The notes under the pieces: model-generated
What the model saw: only the letters and a program-made list of their open reading frames with translations
Told to the model about the DNA's origin: nothing
Database searches by the model: none
Part shown: positions 36,260 through 47,740 of the stretch, in pieces
Layout of the letters: each line of letters starts with the position of its first letter
How positions within the stretch are numbered: position 1 is the first letter of the stretch
Source of the DNA: Periconia sp. R9002
Taxonomy: Eukaryota > Ascomycota > Dothideomycetes > Pleosporales > Periconiaceae
DNA: 64,000 nt
Assembly: GCA_023627715.1 (NCBI GenBank)
Contig: JAMAHW010000033.1
Coordinates: 62,001 to 126,000 of the forward strand
Direction: 5' to 3'
Translations under genes and position numbers: made by a program

Positions 36260-37751
36260 ATGGCTAGACTTCGATCCCCACAAGAAGTTACAGCCGAGCA
36301 ACTCATAACACCTCTTGCTAAAGCTATAACCCGCCATGAAGCATCAAGCAGCTTCTCTTGTGGCGGTTCTCTTGAGAGAATATATGGTGCGTACATGTTG
36401 GCTGGTACCCACTACGGTGACTTTACTAGCAAGAGGAAGGCCGTCAAATGCGCGCCCATCACTGTCCGCTGGGACGGAAAGGGCGGCACCTCGAAGAAAA
36501 CCACCTTCGACCCAGCCCCAATTTACCGAGATCGGGAGCCAACTCTTGAGGACTTGGTTCAAGACTGCGAGCCGGCCACCTTCGGGTTCAATGGCGAAGA
36601 TGTGTTCGATGAGGCGGTTCGAAAAGCCGGTAAATTGGAAGCGTACAGGTTTTCCACCAATTTCAATCCGTACGATTACGGAATTGTCGACTTGGTTGCT
36701 TAACAGCTTCAGCCAGACATCGTGCGAGCTGGAAAGCAGCCGAGTGTGGATCGCTGGGGTGTCGTTGCAGAGCTCTATAAGCTGAACGTGTACTCTGGTC
36801 CTTCTGGGATGTTCAAGCCTCACATTGATACACCCCGAGGACGTACTCAGTTTGGATCTCTCGTGGTGTGCTTGCCAACTGAATTTCAAGGTATTATTGA
36901 TGCTAAATATCGTCTTCACAGGGCCGCTGCGGAATAAACTACTAACTAAAGATAGGAGGCCAACTCCGAGTCGCCCACAACGGTAGGGAACGAGTCTTTG
37001 ACTTTGCTGGTGGGGAATATTCTGAGATCAAATGGGCCGCCTTCTACAGTGACTGCAACACGAGGTCCTTCTAGTCACCTCGGGGTACCGCGTATCCCTT
37101 ACGTATCAACTCTATGTCCCTGAATACGTGGGTGGCCTTGTGCAACCTACATTCCGAACCCCGGATTCGAAAATGTATCCGTTGTATCGTAGCATCGAGG
37201 ACATGCTATCCTCGCAAATGTTCATGAAGAGCGGAGGAATTCTCGGCTTTCATTGTGCCTATCAATACCCCCAGACATTTGAGGGCACCGATTGTTACGA
37301 ACGGTATCCACTTACGTTAAAAGGCACGGACGCAGTCCTATTCACCCTGTTCCGGGCGTTCGGCCTGACTGTGCACATTAAAGCCTATGAAGAATACTGT
37401 TACGGAAGCATCGACGATGCTGCAAAACGATCTCGAGGCCTGATCTCCATTCAGGATGATACAGGAACGGAATCCGAGACGATGGGTGTAAGCGCAAACA
37501 CCGTTCCTGTAGCCGGGCAACAGATTCCCGATTTTGAGCGCAGCTATTATGTCGGTGACGAGATATTCCAGAGTGTTACATGGTTCAACGAATGGACAGC
37601 TCAAGAAGATGGAAAAGAGTATCATGAAGTTGCGAGACCTGTAACTAACTGGATTGGCAATGAAACTGAGGTTGAGTGGAATTACGCCTCCCTGGCATTA
37701 CTGGTTGTGGTACCGGAATTTTCAAAGAGAGAATTGAAGGATAAAGTATAG
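36260..37751 (+). pseudogene. 2-oxoglutarate/Fe(II) oxygenase-like pseudogene
   Basis: The frame opens MARLRSPQEVTAEQL and continues with PATFGFNGEDVFDEAVRKAG, typical of fungal 2OG-Fe(II) (prolyl-4-hydroxylase-like) proteins. It is stopped by TAA at 36701-36703 although homologous coding sequence continues directly in the same frame (QLQPDIVRAGK..., AELYKLNVYSGPSGMFKPHID). HxD iron ligands (FKPHIDTPRG) are present. An intron at 36891-36955 with a CTAAC branch still splices cleanly into GQLRVAHNGRER. A one-base deletion near 37058-37062 then shifts the frame just before the expected distal His, and the rest (EVLLVTSGYRVSLTYQLY onward to 37751) is read in another frame. Two independent lesions argue for a pseudogene; sequencing error is the alternative. 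Confidence 0.75.
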
Positions 37752-37944
37752 AGTTCCGCATGCATTTGCACCGCCCTAGGGTGATATATGCTTTATGGAA
37801 TCAAACCTTCTGTTCCCTGCTAATACTCCCTGAATCCTCGTAGATTCTTCTTATTCATCTCACGTATAAATTTCTCATCCTCTAGTTCCGCATCATCTAG
37901 GTCTCCCTCTCTTCCCTTACGTCCCTAGTGATCAAAGTGTCTTC

Positions 37945-38063
37945 AAAGTGTCTTCTTCTTCGCAATTGATTGGTGAAATCAGTCACGGTTTCAACACTGG
38001 TAGGGATCTCAAGGTAACGTCCGTGGCTGGGATGTGCACACAGGTAACTGTTGGTCACGTGAT
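37945..38063 (+). repeat. 119-bp dispersed repeat, copy 1
   Basis: This segment, starting AAAGTGTCTTCTTCTTCGC and ending GGTCACGTGAT, recurs as a reverse complement at 55544-55662 with the same length and about seven mismatches by eye. Both copies sit in AT-rich surroundings. No clear terminal inverted repeat or coding content; probably a short non-autonomous element. Confidence 0.85.
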
Positions 38064-38340
38064 TACTAAGATAAATAGTGCGGATATATATAGATATAAA
38101 CTAAATGTGGCAAACAGCAAGTAAAATGAAGATTGTTACAGATGCCACTAACCCACATTGAGTTTTTAAAGCTGTTTACTTTAGATAGTACATACACAAC
38201 TAATTTCAATACGCTTTAGGGGATGGTTATCCATCCGAAAAAACTTCGCAAATGGCCCCACCAAACCGATCAACTCTATTCGTCGTTTGGCCATGATGGG
38301 ATACAGTACCTACGTACATCCTGTTGGGTATCAACGCATA

Positions 38341-38502
38341 CTGGGGGTACGCACATCGGGACGCCGCATATCGGGAGGTTCAGCTGAACCATATTTTCAT
38401 ACAAATCAGAAGTCAGACCTTTCACCTCCGTTTGATGCAATTAGTTAATTAGTGAGTACACTAATCTTCGGATATGCGGCGTCCCGATGTGCGTACCCCC
38501 AG
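38341..38502. mobile_element. MITE with perfect 32-bp terminal inverted repeats and TA duplication
   Basis: The left end (38341-38372, starting CTGGGGGTACGCACATCGGG) is the exact reverse complement of the right end (38471-38502). The 162-bp element is flanked by TA at 38339-38340 and 38503-38504, the target duplication of Tc1/mariner-type (including pogo/Fot) transposases. The internal 98 bp has no ORF, so it depends on a transposase elsewhere. Identical arms suggest recent insertion. It lies 161 bp before the start of the HET-SET-MYND gene. Confidence 0.92.
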
Positions 38503-38663
38503 TAGGTGCAGTCAATCCTCGGGTCGGTGGTGTTGCACAGCAGGCACGCCATGAATCGACGTGGTCTTCGATTATCTCAGCTTCTCCAATTTATTTCCAT
38601 GGTGCTTGAAATATTTCCTTCTATTAGTTCACTCAAAACCCTCATCGACATCAACGAATAGAT

Positions 38664-41600
38664 ATGGATCCGGCCTCCGGCTCTCCCTCGCAAGGCCTTC
38701 AGTACAAGCCTCTCGACGCTTCCCGCAACGAGATTCGAGTTTTGTCCTTCGAGTCTCCCTCGATACCCGATGACTTGAGTAGTCGCCTAGATTGCATTCT
38801 AGGTTTACATCTTGATCCCTTGCGCCTTATACTTGAGCACGTATCTTTGGACGACTTTAGGCCAGAATATACAACATTTCGTACCGCAAACCCTGTGCAA
38901 TGGAGCAGAACCCAGGTTGACGATGCCTGGTGCGAGCAGTTTGACTTTGGACTAGGGTCAACATCCTCAGACGTGTTCCGCACTATTGCTAGGTTTACAT
39001 GGGGTGACTACACCGCAATCAGTTACATGTGGGGAAGTCTGGAAGATACAGAGACAATCACCATAAACGGGATGCCCATCAATGTTGGGAAGAACCTGGC
39101 TGCTGCTTTGGAGTGCCTTCGGTCTTCCCTCGTGGACAAGGTCTGGGTCGATGCCATTTGCATCAATCAGGACGACATCGACGAGCGCAATGCTCAGATC
39201 CTCAGGATAAGAGATATCTTCAGCCAGTCGCTAGCAGTAACGGTATGGCTCGGAGAAGATGAAATGAGTGGTACAGGCCTGGACTCATGGGTTGAGATTT
39301 CATTTGATAACCTTCTCCTTTGCAACACAATTTTGGAGGCCCACGGCAGGCAAACATTAGAAGCCGTTTTGGGGATCGACGTGAAGGCATGGGAGTCCGA
39401 TCATGACTATGAGGAGCTAGTGGGATTATCCTTATCAAGGGATGTCTTGTATTTTGACAACGAGTGGTGGGCCGACTCAGATGACGAGGATGAATTTGGA
39501 CCCTTGCATTTTCGCGACCTTGTCGCCATGGCACTCTCTCGCCTCTGTAGGAATCCGTACTGGACTCGCTTGTGGATAATTCAGGAACTAGCCGTCAGCC
39601 CGATCCGTTCGACCCTCAACTGGGGCGATTCAAGCGTGCCCTTTCGGGTAGTCTTAGCGCTTGCGGATATCTCTTGCAACAAGATTTTCGACGGCAGCAT
39701 CTTAGATTCTCCCGCAGGGACCAGGATTTCATCTTGTTTGCAACTACTAAAATCGATTGGGCAGTGGCAGAAATCGGGGGCCTTGTCTGATAAGGAAGAC
39801 GGGCTGAAGGGCACGGCAGTGGACGACTTACGTCGCTTGGCAGGATCTGCACAGTGTACTCTCCCCCACGACAAGATATTCGGATTACTGGGCTTGTTGC
39901 CTCAAAACATATCTAGCAAGATCACGATTGACTATAAACGGGACGAAACAGAACTTTCGGCTGAGTTCACCGCGGCAATTTTCACTGCAAATGAGAATAG
40001 TAGCAACTTAGAGGGAGCAGAAGACGTAACGGCACAGAGCACCACGGTCGATTCCATATACGCCTTGCAGGATATTCCGGGGAGAGGGAAAGGTCTCGTT
40101 GCAAGGGAGAAGATCTCCAAGGGCACGCGAATTCTCTCTGAAGAGGCCGTCGTTACGGTCAGTGAATCGGTCAGCGGCAAGCGGCTTCGAACATCCATCT
40201 GCAAGCAAGTTGAAGCCCTTAGCGAAAACCAGCGGCGAGACTTCCTATCCATGCACAATATCCACCCATACAGGAATGCTGCTGAGCAGTATCTCGGGAT
40301 TTTTCGAACAAACTCCCTACCTGCCGAAGCCATTGGAGATCAATGGGCAATCTTCCTCGAAGCATGTCGCATTAACCATGCTTGCGATAATAATGCACAG
40401 AAGAACTGGAATGAAAAAATCAAACGACACACAGTGCATGCTCTGAGAGATATTAACAAAGGCGAAGAGATCACGATAACCTACCTAGGCCCACTCAAGA
40501 ATCGTAAAGCCCGGCAGGAGGCTCTTCAGAAAAAGTTTGACTTTACATGTTTTTGCAATCTCTGCTCCTTACCGCTAGAGCAGAGCCAGGAGAGCGATAG
40601 AAGGTTGGAGGAGATCCACCGCTTAGACGGTGTCATCGACCAACTCGGCACTGCTGGGGTTTTAGTATCCCCACTCCGGACTCTCCGCTATTTTGATCAA
40701 CAGGTGAGTCTATATAACGAGCAAAGACGAGAGGACGTTGGTTTTGCACAGGCCTTTGTCAATGCCGCGCAGCTCGTTATCGCCAATAGCGACTTGGCTA
40801 GGGGACGCGTCTTCGCGGAGAAGGCGGCGTTTGTTTGGAAGATAACCCTTGGCAATGACAGCATGCAAGCTATCAAGTACAGAGCTCTAGCACAGGACCC
40901 CTCGAAGTACGAGCTATTCGGAGTCTCAACGAAGTGGAAGACGAAAGTAGATGAAACCCCGCAAGGACTCGAACCGAGCGGCTTCGAAGACTGGCTTTGG
41001 AGGAGGGAGAAGCCAAAAGCCCTGGGGCAGCTGGCGGATCTGCGGAGCCGTGCGACATTCCCCGGGTTCAATGATCTCCCAGACGAGAACGACGTCGACC
41101 CGGAGTTTTATGAGAGAAGCAATATAGGTATATACCGACCGCGACGCCATTGGTGCTTCCTAGGGGAGATCATTGACATTGAGGCAATCTTCCGCCTGCG
41201 GCTCGTTGTAAAAGATAAGTCCGACCATCAGATCCCGATTGCTTTCTATACAGACGGGAGAGGCCAGGAAATCGATCAGGACCGACTACAAAAAGGATAT
41301 ACGGTTGCAATACTTTATGCAGAACATCATGGGTTTCTGGACATGACAGAGGGTATTCGTCATGAAGCCCCGAGCAACATCAAGGTATGTTTCAGCGCAA
41401 TATCAATTCGTGAGAGAAGACTAAAGATGGTACTCAAATTCTTCATGTAGATATTCAAATGTTCGTTGAACAGCTTATTAACTTTGAGCGACACAATACA
41501 ACAATATTCGATCGATCAAAAAGGTCTGCGAACCTGCCAAGGATGTGACCGGAAGGGTTCATCTCTTCAAAAGTGCGCCAGGTGCGGCATGTTTTGGTAC

Positions 41601-41801
41601 TGCAACAAGGTATGAAAACCCAACCTTGAATCGCGATTCGACGTTACCTAACTTGTTTTTGAATAGTCCTGTCAAGTTGCAGGCTGGAGTGGAAGGGGTC
41701 ACAAAGCGTGCTGCAAGCTTCTCAAAGACTCTGATCTGAAGAACATGTTTGCTCAGGAGTGGAACATCTTCAAAACGTACCTCCGATACCCTCTCACTTG
41801 A
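38664..41801 (+). CDS. HET-SET-MYND multidomain fusion protein
   Basis: Three exons, join(38664..41384,41451..41609,41667..41801), 1004 aa; both introns are phase 0 (66 and 57 nt). The HET domain (about residues 112-310) shows YTAISYMWGS, KVWVDAICINQDD, RNAQILRIRDIF, VTVWLGEDE and WTRLWIIQELA. HDKIFGLLGLLP and KITIDYKRDE close the HET-type half. A SMYD-like SET domain follows without a stop (about 470-630): GRGKGLVAREKISKGTRIL, CRINHACDNNAQ (NH-C motif), GEEITITYLGP and post-SET CFCNLC. The C-terminal part has RRHWCFLGEIIDIEAIFRLR and, across intron 2, a complete MYND zinc finger (Cys936 to Cys976: CQGC, CARCGMFWYC, SCQVAGW, HKACC). HET domains trigger incompatibility cell death; SET-MYND proteins methylate lysines. 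I infer an immune-type signalling protein. Confidence 0.85.
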
Positions 41802-42887
41802 CCCGAAAATGGCGACAATAGCGCCGTTTAAACCAGCTCAATATGTCTGAAACAGGAAGCGGATGGTGTTGCAGCATAACTGAACACATTCTTTGTTAGC
41901 AATTTTAGAGCGCAACTGCTATCTCAGGGCGGACTGAACGGGGACTTGACCATGCACTCATAGAACGGCAAGAGGTACCCTTACGCAGTTATTATGCTCC
42001 GGTCAATCAAGGTGTTGCGCATGTCTAATTAGGTACTGCACATCTGCACATACCGATAGTTGTTGTTTACCTATCAATACAGAATACGTCTTCATAAAAA
42101 CTTAAATTGTTTTATAGTTTGCTTAGGTTAAACCTTCGCAGTTGTTCGTGGTCGTACTGCATCGGCATCGTTTTATTAGGGCTTAAGGCATACACCGGCT
42201 CCCCACCGCGGTACATAGTAAAGCGATAGGTCTGAGGAGACTAGGGCACACCTAACACATCATTACTACTGTATCTTCAAAGACCAACTCTCAGTTCATT
42301 ATAGTCAAGGTGCTTGAGGCGTTGGTTGGCATTTAGTAGGTGTATTGGAAGGCTTGTTTCTGGCTGCTAGAGTGTTGGGAAAAACGATATTGTAGTGTGA
42401 CGCACAAGGCTCCACGGCAATTCATGCCGAAGTCTGATATGTCGTTTGGGACTATCTATATCCCGCTGTACTTATTCGTTTGAGGGAGGTTGTGGACCCC
42501 CTCAGTTGCTCCTTATCTCACCGCCACTTCAGTCTAACCGTGTGCTTACCGATCTGCCTATGAAGCTACATTCAATGGTGCTCATATTCAAACAATTCGA
42601 TGTTGATACGGCTAACAAGATGATTAGCTCGGGTCCAGCCATGACTCCGTACATGTCAAGAGGGGACGGGTTATAATCGACTAAGTTAGGAAGGCCATGT
42701 TGACTCGGCGAAATACTCATTCGGCTGCACCACGCTGACGGACCTCTGTTATTTTATCAAAAAAAAAATAGTACTAAGGCACAGACTAAGATACTAGCGG
42801 GGTTGTCACTTTAGCACCCTGACGCTAGGTACTAGCAGCAACGAGCATAAGCTGATCAGCGTGCAACGTCAAATTGCAGTGAAAGAT
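41802..42887. other. Intergenic, no gene seen
   Basis: 1.1 kb without supported genes; a poly-A run is near 42760. In-frame upstream extension of the next gene lacks an ATG. Confidence 0.5.
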
Positions 42888-44728
42888 ATGGCAGCAATTG
42901 GAATAAGCGGAAATGTCCGGGACCGATTTTTCCAAGCAGCGGTCCTCCTCCATATGCTCGATCCCGTACGTGGCGAGCCTAGTGTGCAGCGCCTTGAGCA
43001 AGATCCTCACGACATTCAGTCACCAAGAGAGCGTATACTCAAACGAAAGTTTCTGGACTCCTTTGCCTTACTATGTGCCATCAAAAAAAACAGCGAAAGT
43101 GTTTCCGCGGCATGTATGGAAGAAGGTATGCCCGAAGGGACGATTATTCGGGTTGCTAGCAACGGTGGTGTGCGCGACAGTACTCTGCATCAGCTTCGAC
43201 AGATTTTGCAGTCCTTGAATGACGTTGCAAACACAGGTAAGCTTCCCAGTCCCTTTGAGTGTGTATTATTGAACTGATGCGGCTAGGGTTCGATGGGTCC
43301 ACCGCGGAGATTGGAATCCTACGTAGAATTATTACCCTGGATATGGCGAAGATTCGATACTACGTGAAAGAAATCTGTGCTACTAAAGGCCTCTTCGAAG
43401 AGGACAGCACGATCATTGAAGATTGCAGAGAATCCCTTGAAGCGATACCGCATTTTGATTCTTCTGCTATTAAACAATTCCTTGAATGGCTTGGACAGGT
43501 CTTCACGATCCGAGATCTGCCGTTAGAGGCGGAGCCAAAGGATCTCATACCGTATGCAAAGCTGGCACAGGTGGCCAAGGAAGATCACCTTGAGTTCTTG
43601 AAAGCCGCGTTCTTTACCAAATCACAGCAACTGCCCCATTGGGTTTGCATGGTCTTCAAGTTAGGCCGATACGGCATTGCAGCTAGGGTATTGGTACAGC
43701 TCGCCTTAGAGCATCCTGCCTTATTCAATCCGATGACGGTAGAAGCCATCACTGCACCTGCTCCTACGAAATTCACACTTACTCGACAAGAGCAGCCGTT
43801 GATGTGCGTTTTGCGAAGAGTGTCTGGACCCAGCGCGGATGAACACCACTGCCGTCTTGCGAGGATCTGGAACACGACAGATCCGGAGAGCCATTTCCGA
43901 ATGGCATGCCCTATTAATTTGATTGTACATGCAGAATTGCAACTTCTCAAATTCTACGATGAGAACTGCGAATTGAGACCCTCATTTCGCTATATCGGAG
44001 TGAGTAAGAAGTCATGCTACTTATGCCATATGTTTCTCACCACTCATCCTGACTCATTCGTGACATCTTCTTGCCACCAGAAGTTGTACGTCTCTTGGAT
44101 ACCTCCACCATCCACAGATACGAAAGTCTACAGAAAATACAAGGCGCTCTCGATAGAGCTAAGCAAGATAATGGAAGGAGCAGCAAAGCAAGATTTAGAA
44201 ACTCGTCTCGGCAAATTGAAGAGGACCGTTCCTGCAGACTCGACAGCAGGAGTATCCTATACTGGATCCGCGAGCTCCGGCATAGCTGAGGCGGCAGTCA
44301 ATGGTCTTATTCCATTTCGGAGGGGCCACTTGATTGAGACACGACCGGTGGTAGAACCAGAGCCAGTAGTTTCCCCGATCGAGGTTGTGAGCCTCTCAAG
44401 TAATGAAGAGTTGTACCCTGACAACAACGCAACGCTATCGATCACTGCGATGGTGTTTCATTTTACCAGAGCAGACGATATGATGAAACAGGATATAGTG
44501 AGTATGGGGGACATTATTGACCCTTATACCAACTATCCGTCTTGGCGAAAACTAGTTGAGCTTCTGGGGATCAATGATGAAGGTAGTTTAGGATTCAGAG
44601 AAAACTACGAGTTCTTGATGATCAACTCAAGGATTCGGGTGGTGAACGAACGGCAGTTTCTTGCTTGTTTACAATATCTACATAACTTAAATGTCTTAAG
44701 CTCAGAGGCTGTTGTGTATGGTCACTGA
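42888..44728 (+). CDS. OTT_1508-like deaminase family protein
   Basis: Two exons, join(42888..43236,43287..44728), 596 aa; 50-nt intron, phase 1. Start chosen at MAAIGISGNVRDRFF. The N-terminal half is helical without known motif. The deaminase core carries the zinc ligands His331-Ala-Glu333 (VHAELQLLKFYDE) and Cys360-x2-Cys363 (GVSKKSCYLCHMFL). The HAE...CxxC arrangement with the SKKSCYLC motif is characteristic of the fungal OTT_1508-like clade of the cytidine-deaminase fold. The C-terminal third (about 450-596) contains WRKLVELLGINDEGS and a short helical domain of unknown type. Such proteins are lineage-expanded in fungi and have been proposed to act in conflict or defence; substrate (nucleic acid or nucleotide) is unknown. 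Neighbouring HET and protease genes fit that idea. Confidence 0.8.
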
Positions 44729-45343
44729 GTAACTCGAATGACATCTTGACGTCTGTGGTCGGCTTAGACATATATAATGTTTAGTCTGTAAGGGCTGTGT
44801 CCTTTAAAATTTCATGCGCGGCCCCACACTTTAATAAAGTTCAGGTGACAAGAGGTAATTGTCACAACTGCACAGAAATACAACGGCAGGTAAGCCATAG
44901 CGCTTTCTCAGCCGACGCGGAAACGACATCCAGATCACGCAAGAGATGGTTGTCGCAGCTAAGGGCAATGCCGATAGTGAAAGAGTTATCGACTTACTCT
45001 AGCAAAGTTGGAAAATTTGGAGACTTTGAGAACCGTCGAAGAGAAGTACTAGCGTTTACTGTCCGCCTGTTCGATTGTAGCGTGACGAATAGGGTACCTG
45101 AAAGGTACCCGAAAACTCTAGTGCTCATGTCTGATCTGTCAGCATGCATGCGGTGACGGAGATGGCAAAGCGCCATCTGCAAGCGGTGGCAACTCGAAGT
45201 ACCGTCTCACATAAACACTGCCCCTTGCAATGATTTCTAAGCGAACTGTGGTATCTCTTTTACAAAGTAATTATTACAATTATCATAGCCACATCATAAA
45301 AATGCGTTATTTTCACCGGGCCATTAGACTGGCACCTCCCATC
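44729..45343. other. Intergenic between deaminase and DUF4238 genes
   Basis: A 119-codon ORF at 44797-45156 has no motif and was not accepted. A small hairpin (GGGTACC...GGTACCC, 45092-45110) and one copy of a 19-bp repeat (45185-45203) lie here. Confidence 0.5.
45185..45203 (+). repeat. 19-bp direct repeat, copy 1
   Basis: GGTGGCAACTCGAAGTACC occurs here and again at 48544-48562 in the same orientation, flanking the DUF4238 gene. Confidence 0.8.
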
Positions 45344-47740
45344 TCAGTTCATCAAAGCGTTTGGACGCTTCATGTACGTGGGATACACGATGTTAAACAA
45401 CACATCACTAAGCTCTTGCAGATGGTCCTCGCTCATTTGTCTAGAGAGAATACCATCCAAGTCCTCTCGAACATATGTTCTTGTGAGTATCTCAATATTT
45501 TCATCTATGCTCCACGCCGGATTCATAAACTGTTCGTAGCCTTTTGTAATATGAAACATTTCTGTTACTGCGGATGAAGCTTGTTGTACTGCTTTGATCC
45601 CTAAGAAGCGTTTCATTAGCGGACATCGTGTTCAGATACGTGACGACAACTTACCACAATTGCGAATGCTTCCTACTGATATAAGTTAGCGAGTTTCGCA
45701 AGGTCTAGGCCGGGTACGTCTTACCAGGGGCAAAAGTGAGTCTCGTGATCGCTTGCAGACGTTGTACTCCTGCTGTATCAAGAGTAAAATTCGAGGAGGG
45801 ACCGAGGTTAGGATTCAGCCTATGTTGTATATCTTGCATGACCGTGTAATGGAGAAGAAGGCCAAGACATTCAGGGCGTACAATATGGTTTACTAAGTAG
45901 AAATTAGCCATCACTAGATCCCGGGTTGATGACTGGTGACTCACCCTTAACGATGACATCCTCTGGACCTTCCATCATCCCACCAGATTCAAGCTTCTCC
46001 TGGAGTGTTTCTGGCGAACACAATGACATCACTCTAAGAAACTTAAGGTATATCCAGAGCCTACGAGCAGGGAGCTGACAGAAAATATCCTTGAGATTGT
46101 CGCGTATCATCTCTCTCGTCCCTTCATGGAAACCTTGGGTGCAGACATCGACTTTGATTCTTAGAAACCGCATTTTTCGAGCCTGCTCCATGTCCGTGAA
46201 TAAAGTGTCATTATTCCCGCCTGCTTAGGTCAGATATAAGACGTGAAACATAGTGAAAAGGTTAAATACCTAACTTGTGGTAGAGCTGCATGAACTCCGT
46301 TGGCTGCTCTGGTAAATGTTCCAGCATTTCTCTCTGTAGATCCCGTACTTTCTTCTTCCAACTCTCCACGTCTTTAGGTCCCGAGACATTCTCATATTCC
46401 AAAGTTGCGTTGGATCCGAGTATTTTAGACACTGAATGAAGTTTCTTCAAATAGTTGAGTCGCACGATCTGTTCATGAGGAATGATGACTTTGAATCCCT
46501 GACCAGCCGGAACTTGGAGATAGTATTGTAGAGAATCCTTCAGAGCATCTTTAGTATTGAATGCAATCATGGACGTACTGTGGGCGTTATCGATCAATAT
46601 AGCGTTAATTCTGAAAACCAAGTCGTTCCTGATCTTGAAGAATGGGAAAGTGAACCGATGGGACGAGCGCCGGGAACCGTCTTCACCAGGTAGCAGTTGG
46701 ATTCCTTCGGTAGTATGAAGGGAGTACGAGTTCCGGGGCTTCCTCACAGGCAGGTCTTCGAGAATTGACTTCACAGTGGAAGGATTGATGTGAAAGCTAG
46801 CGTTGGCCTTTTGTAGAGTTTCCCTCCATTTTCGTATGTTCTCGTTAACGTCCTCTTCTGAGTTTGGAATAAGGACACTTCTGAGAACCAGCACAAGTTT
46901 TGGGGTTATGGGACTGAACTCATGAAAGGATGTCCAAACGCCGTCTTCGTATTCTCCAGTTTCAGGATTCAATGCTGTACTGTTTGATCCTTCAAAAACG
47001 TTATAACAGTTCTCTGTCAGGAGGAACTCAATTTTCGAGTCTTCTGGTGTACAAAAGGCAAGAAAATACCATTCCACGTGCATGATGAAACCCAATGCAT
47101 CGTAAGGGTATATTTGGGAAAGCAGCTTTTTTTGCCAGTTGCCTTCCAAGTCCATGTCCAACTCCAGAATGGTTGTTATGCTTTCGAACCAAATATCGAC
47201 AGGTCGGTGGAACCCTTTCTCTGCCATGTATTCCTTGACTGGACCTTCATCATCCTCGAGGTAATTTCCATATTCGTCACCTTGAAAACGTCGATGATAC
47301 CCTGGTCCCCGATACTTCATAATGAACAGAAACTTACGCAACAAATCTTTTTGATTCCGGGACATCGAGAAACCTTCTTTGCCAGATTCTAAAGCCTTCC
47401 TGATCTCAGCTATGAGCTTGCTAACTCGAGATTCAAGTTTTCCGATCTCTTTTTCGAGGAAGTTATGATCTGTGGCGTTTGAAATATCCATATACATGTC
47501 CATCAGACCAAAGGTGCGTTTAACTGGCGATTCGGTGATCTGCGCTACCTCATCTTTTAGATCCACGGTGTTCAAAACCGAATCGCCAGGGTAAAGTTTA
47601 GTCTTCTTCCCTTTCTTTCGGCGTCGCGAAGCTGACTTGGACTCATTTGATGGCGGATAATATTTGTGTGAGAAGTTTCTGAGGATGAATTGTGGTATAA
47701 AATGTTGATACTGCGTCTGAAGCTTGTTTGGTGAAGCCAT
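45344..47740 (-). CDS. DUF4238 family protein
   Basis: Five exons, complement(join(45344..45600,45655..45675,45725..45892,45945..46220,46270..47740)), 730 aa; all joins keep frame. Exon 4 is a 21-nt micro-exon. N-terminal TQYQHFIPQFILRNFSH is the hallmark of DUF4238 (YxHFxPxxxLRxF), followed by a basic RRRKKGKKTK patch and the KKLLSQIYPYDALGFIMHV and EFLLTENCYNVFEG blocks (the TDxP-like site of the family). DUF4238 is scattered across bacteria and fungi and is often found near mobile or defence genes; no activity is proven. The C-terminal 240 residues, restored by exons 2-5 (FLRIKVDVCTQGFHEGTREM, VNHIVRPECLGLLLHY), are not part of the bacterial domain and I do not recognise them. Confidence 0.8.

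Larger units (their letters stand above)
37752..38663. other. Intergenic region carrying a dispersed repeat and a MITE
   Basis: Holds a 119-bp dispersed repeat and a 162-bp MITE (listed separately) upstream of the HET-SET-MYND gene. No gene is seen. Confidence 0.6.

Noticed and set aside
44797..45156. 119-codon plus-strand ORF between deaminase and DUF4238 genes
   Set aside because: No motif, no splice partners, no good start context; composition fits random open sequence.
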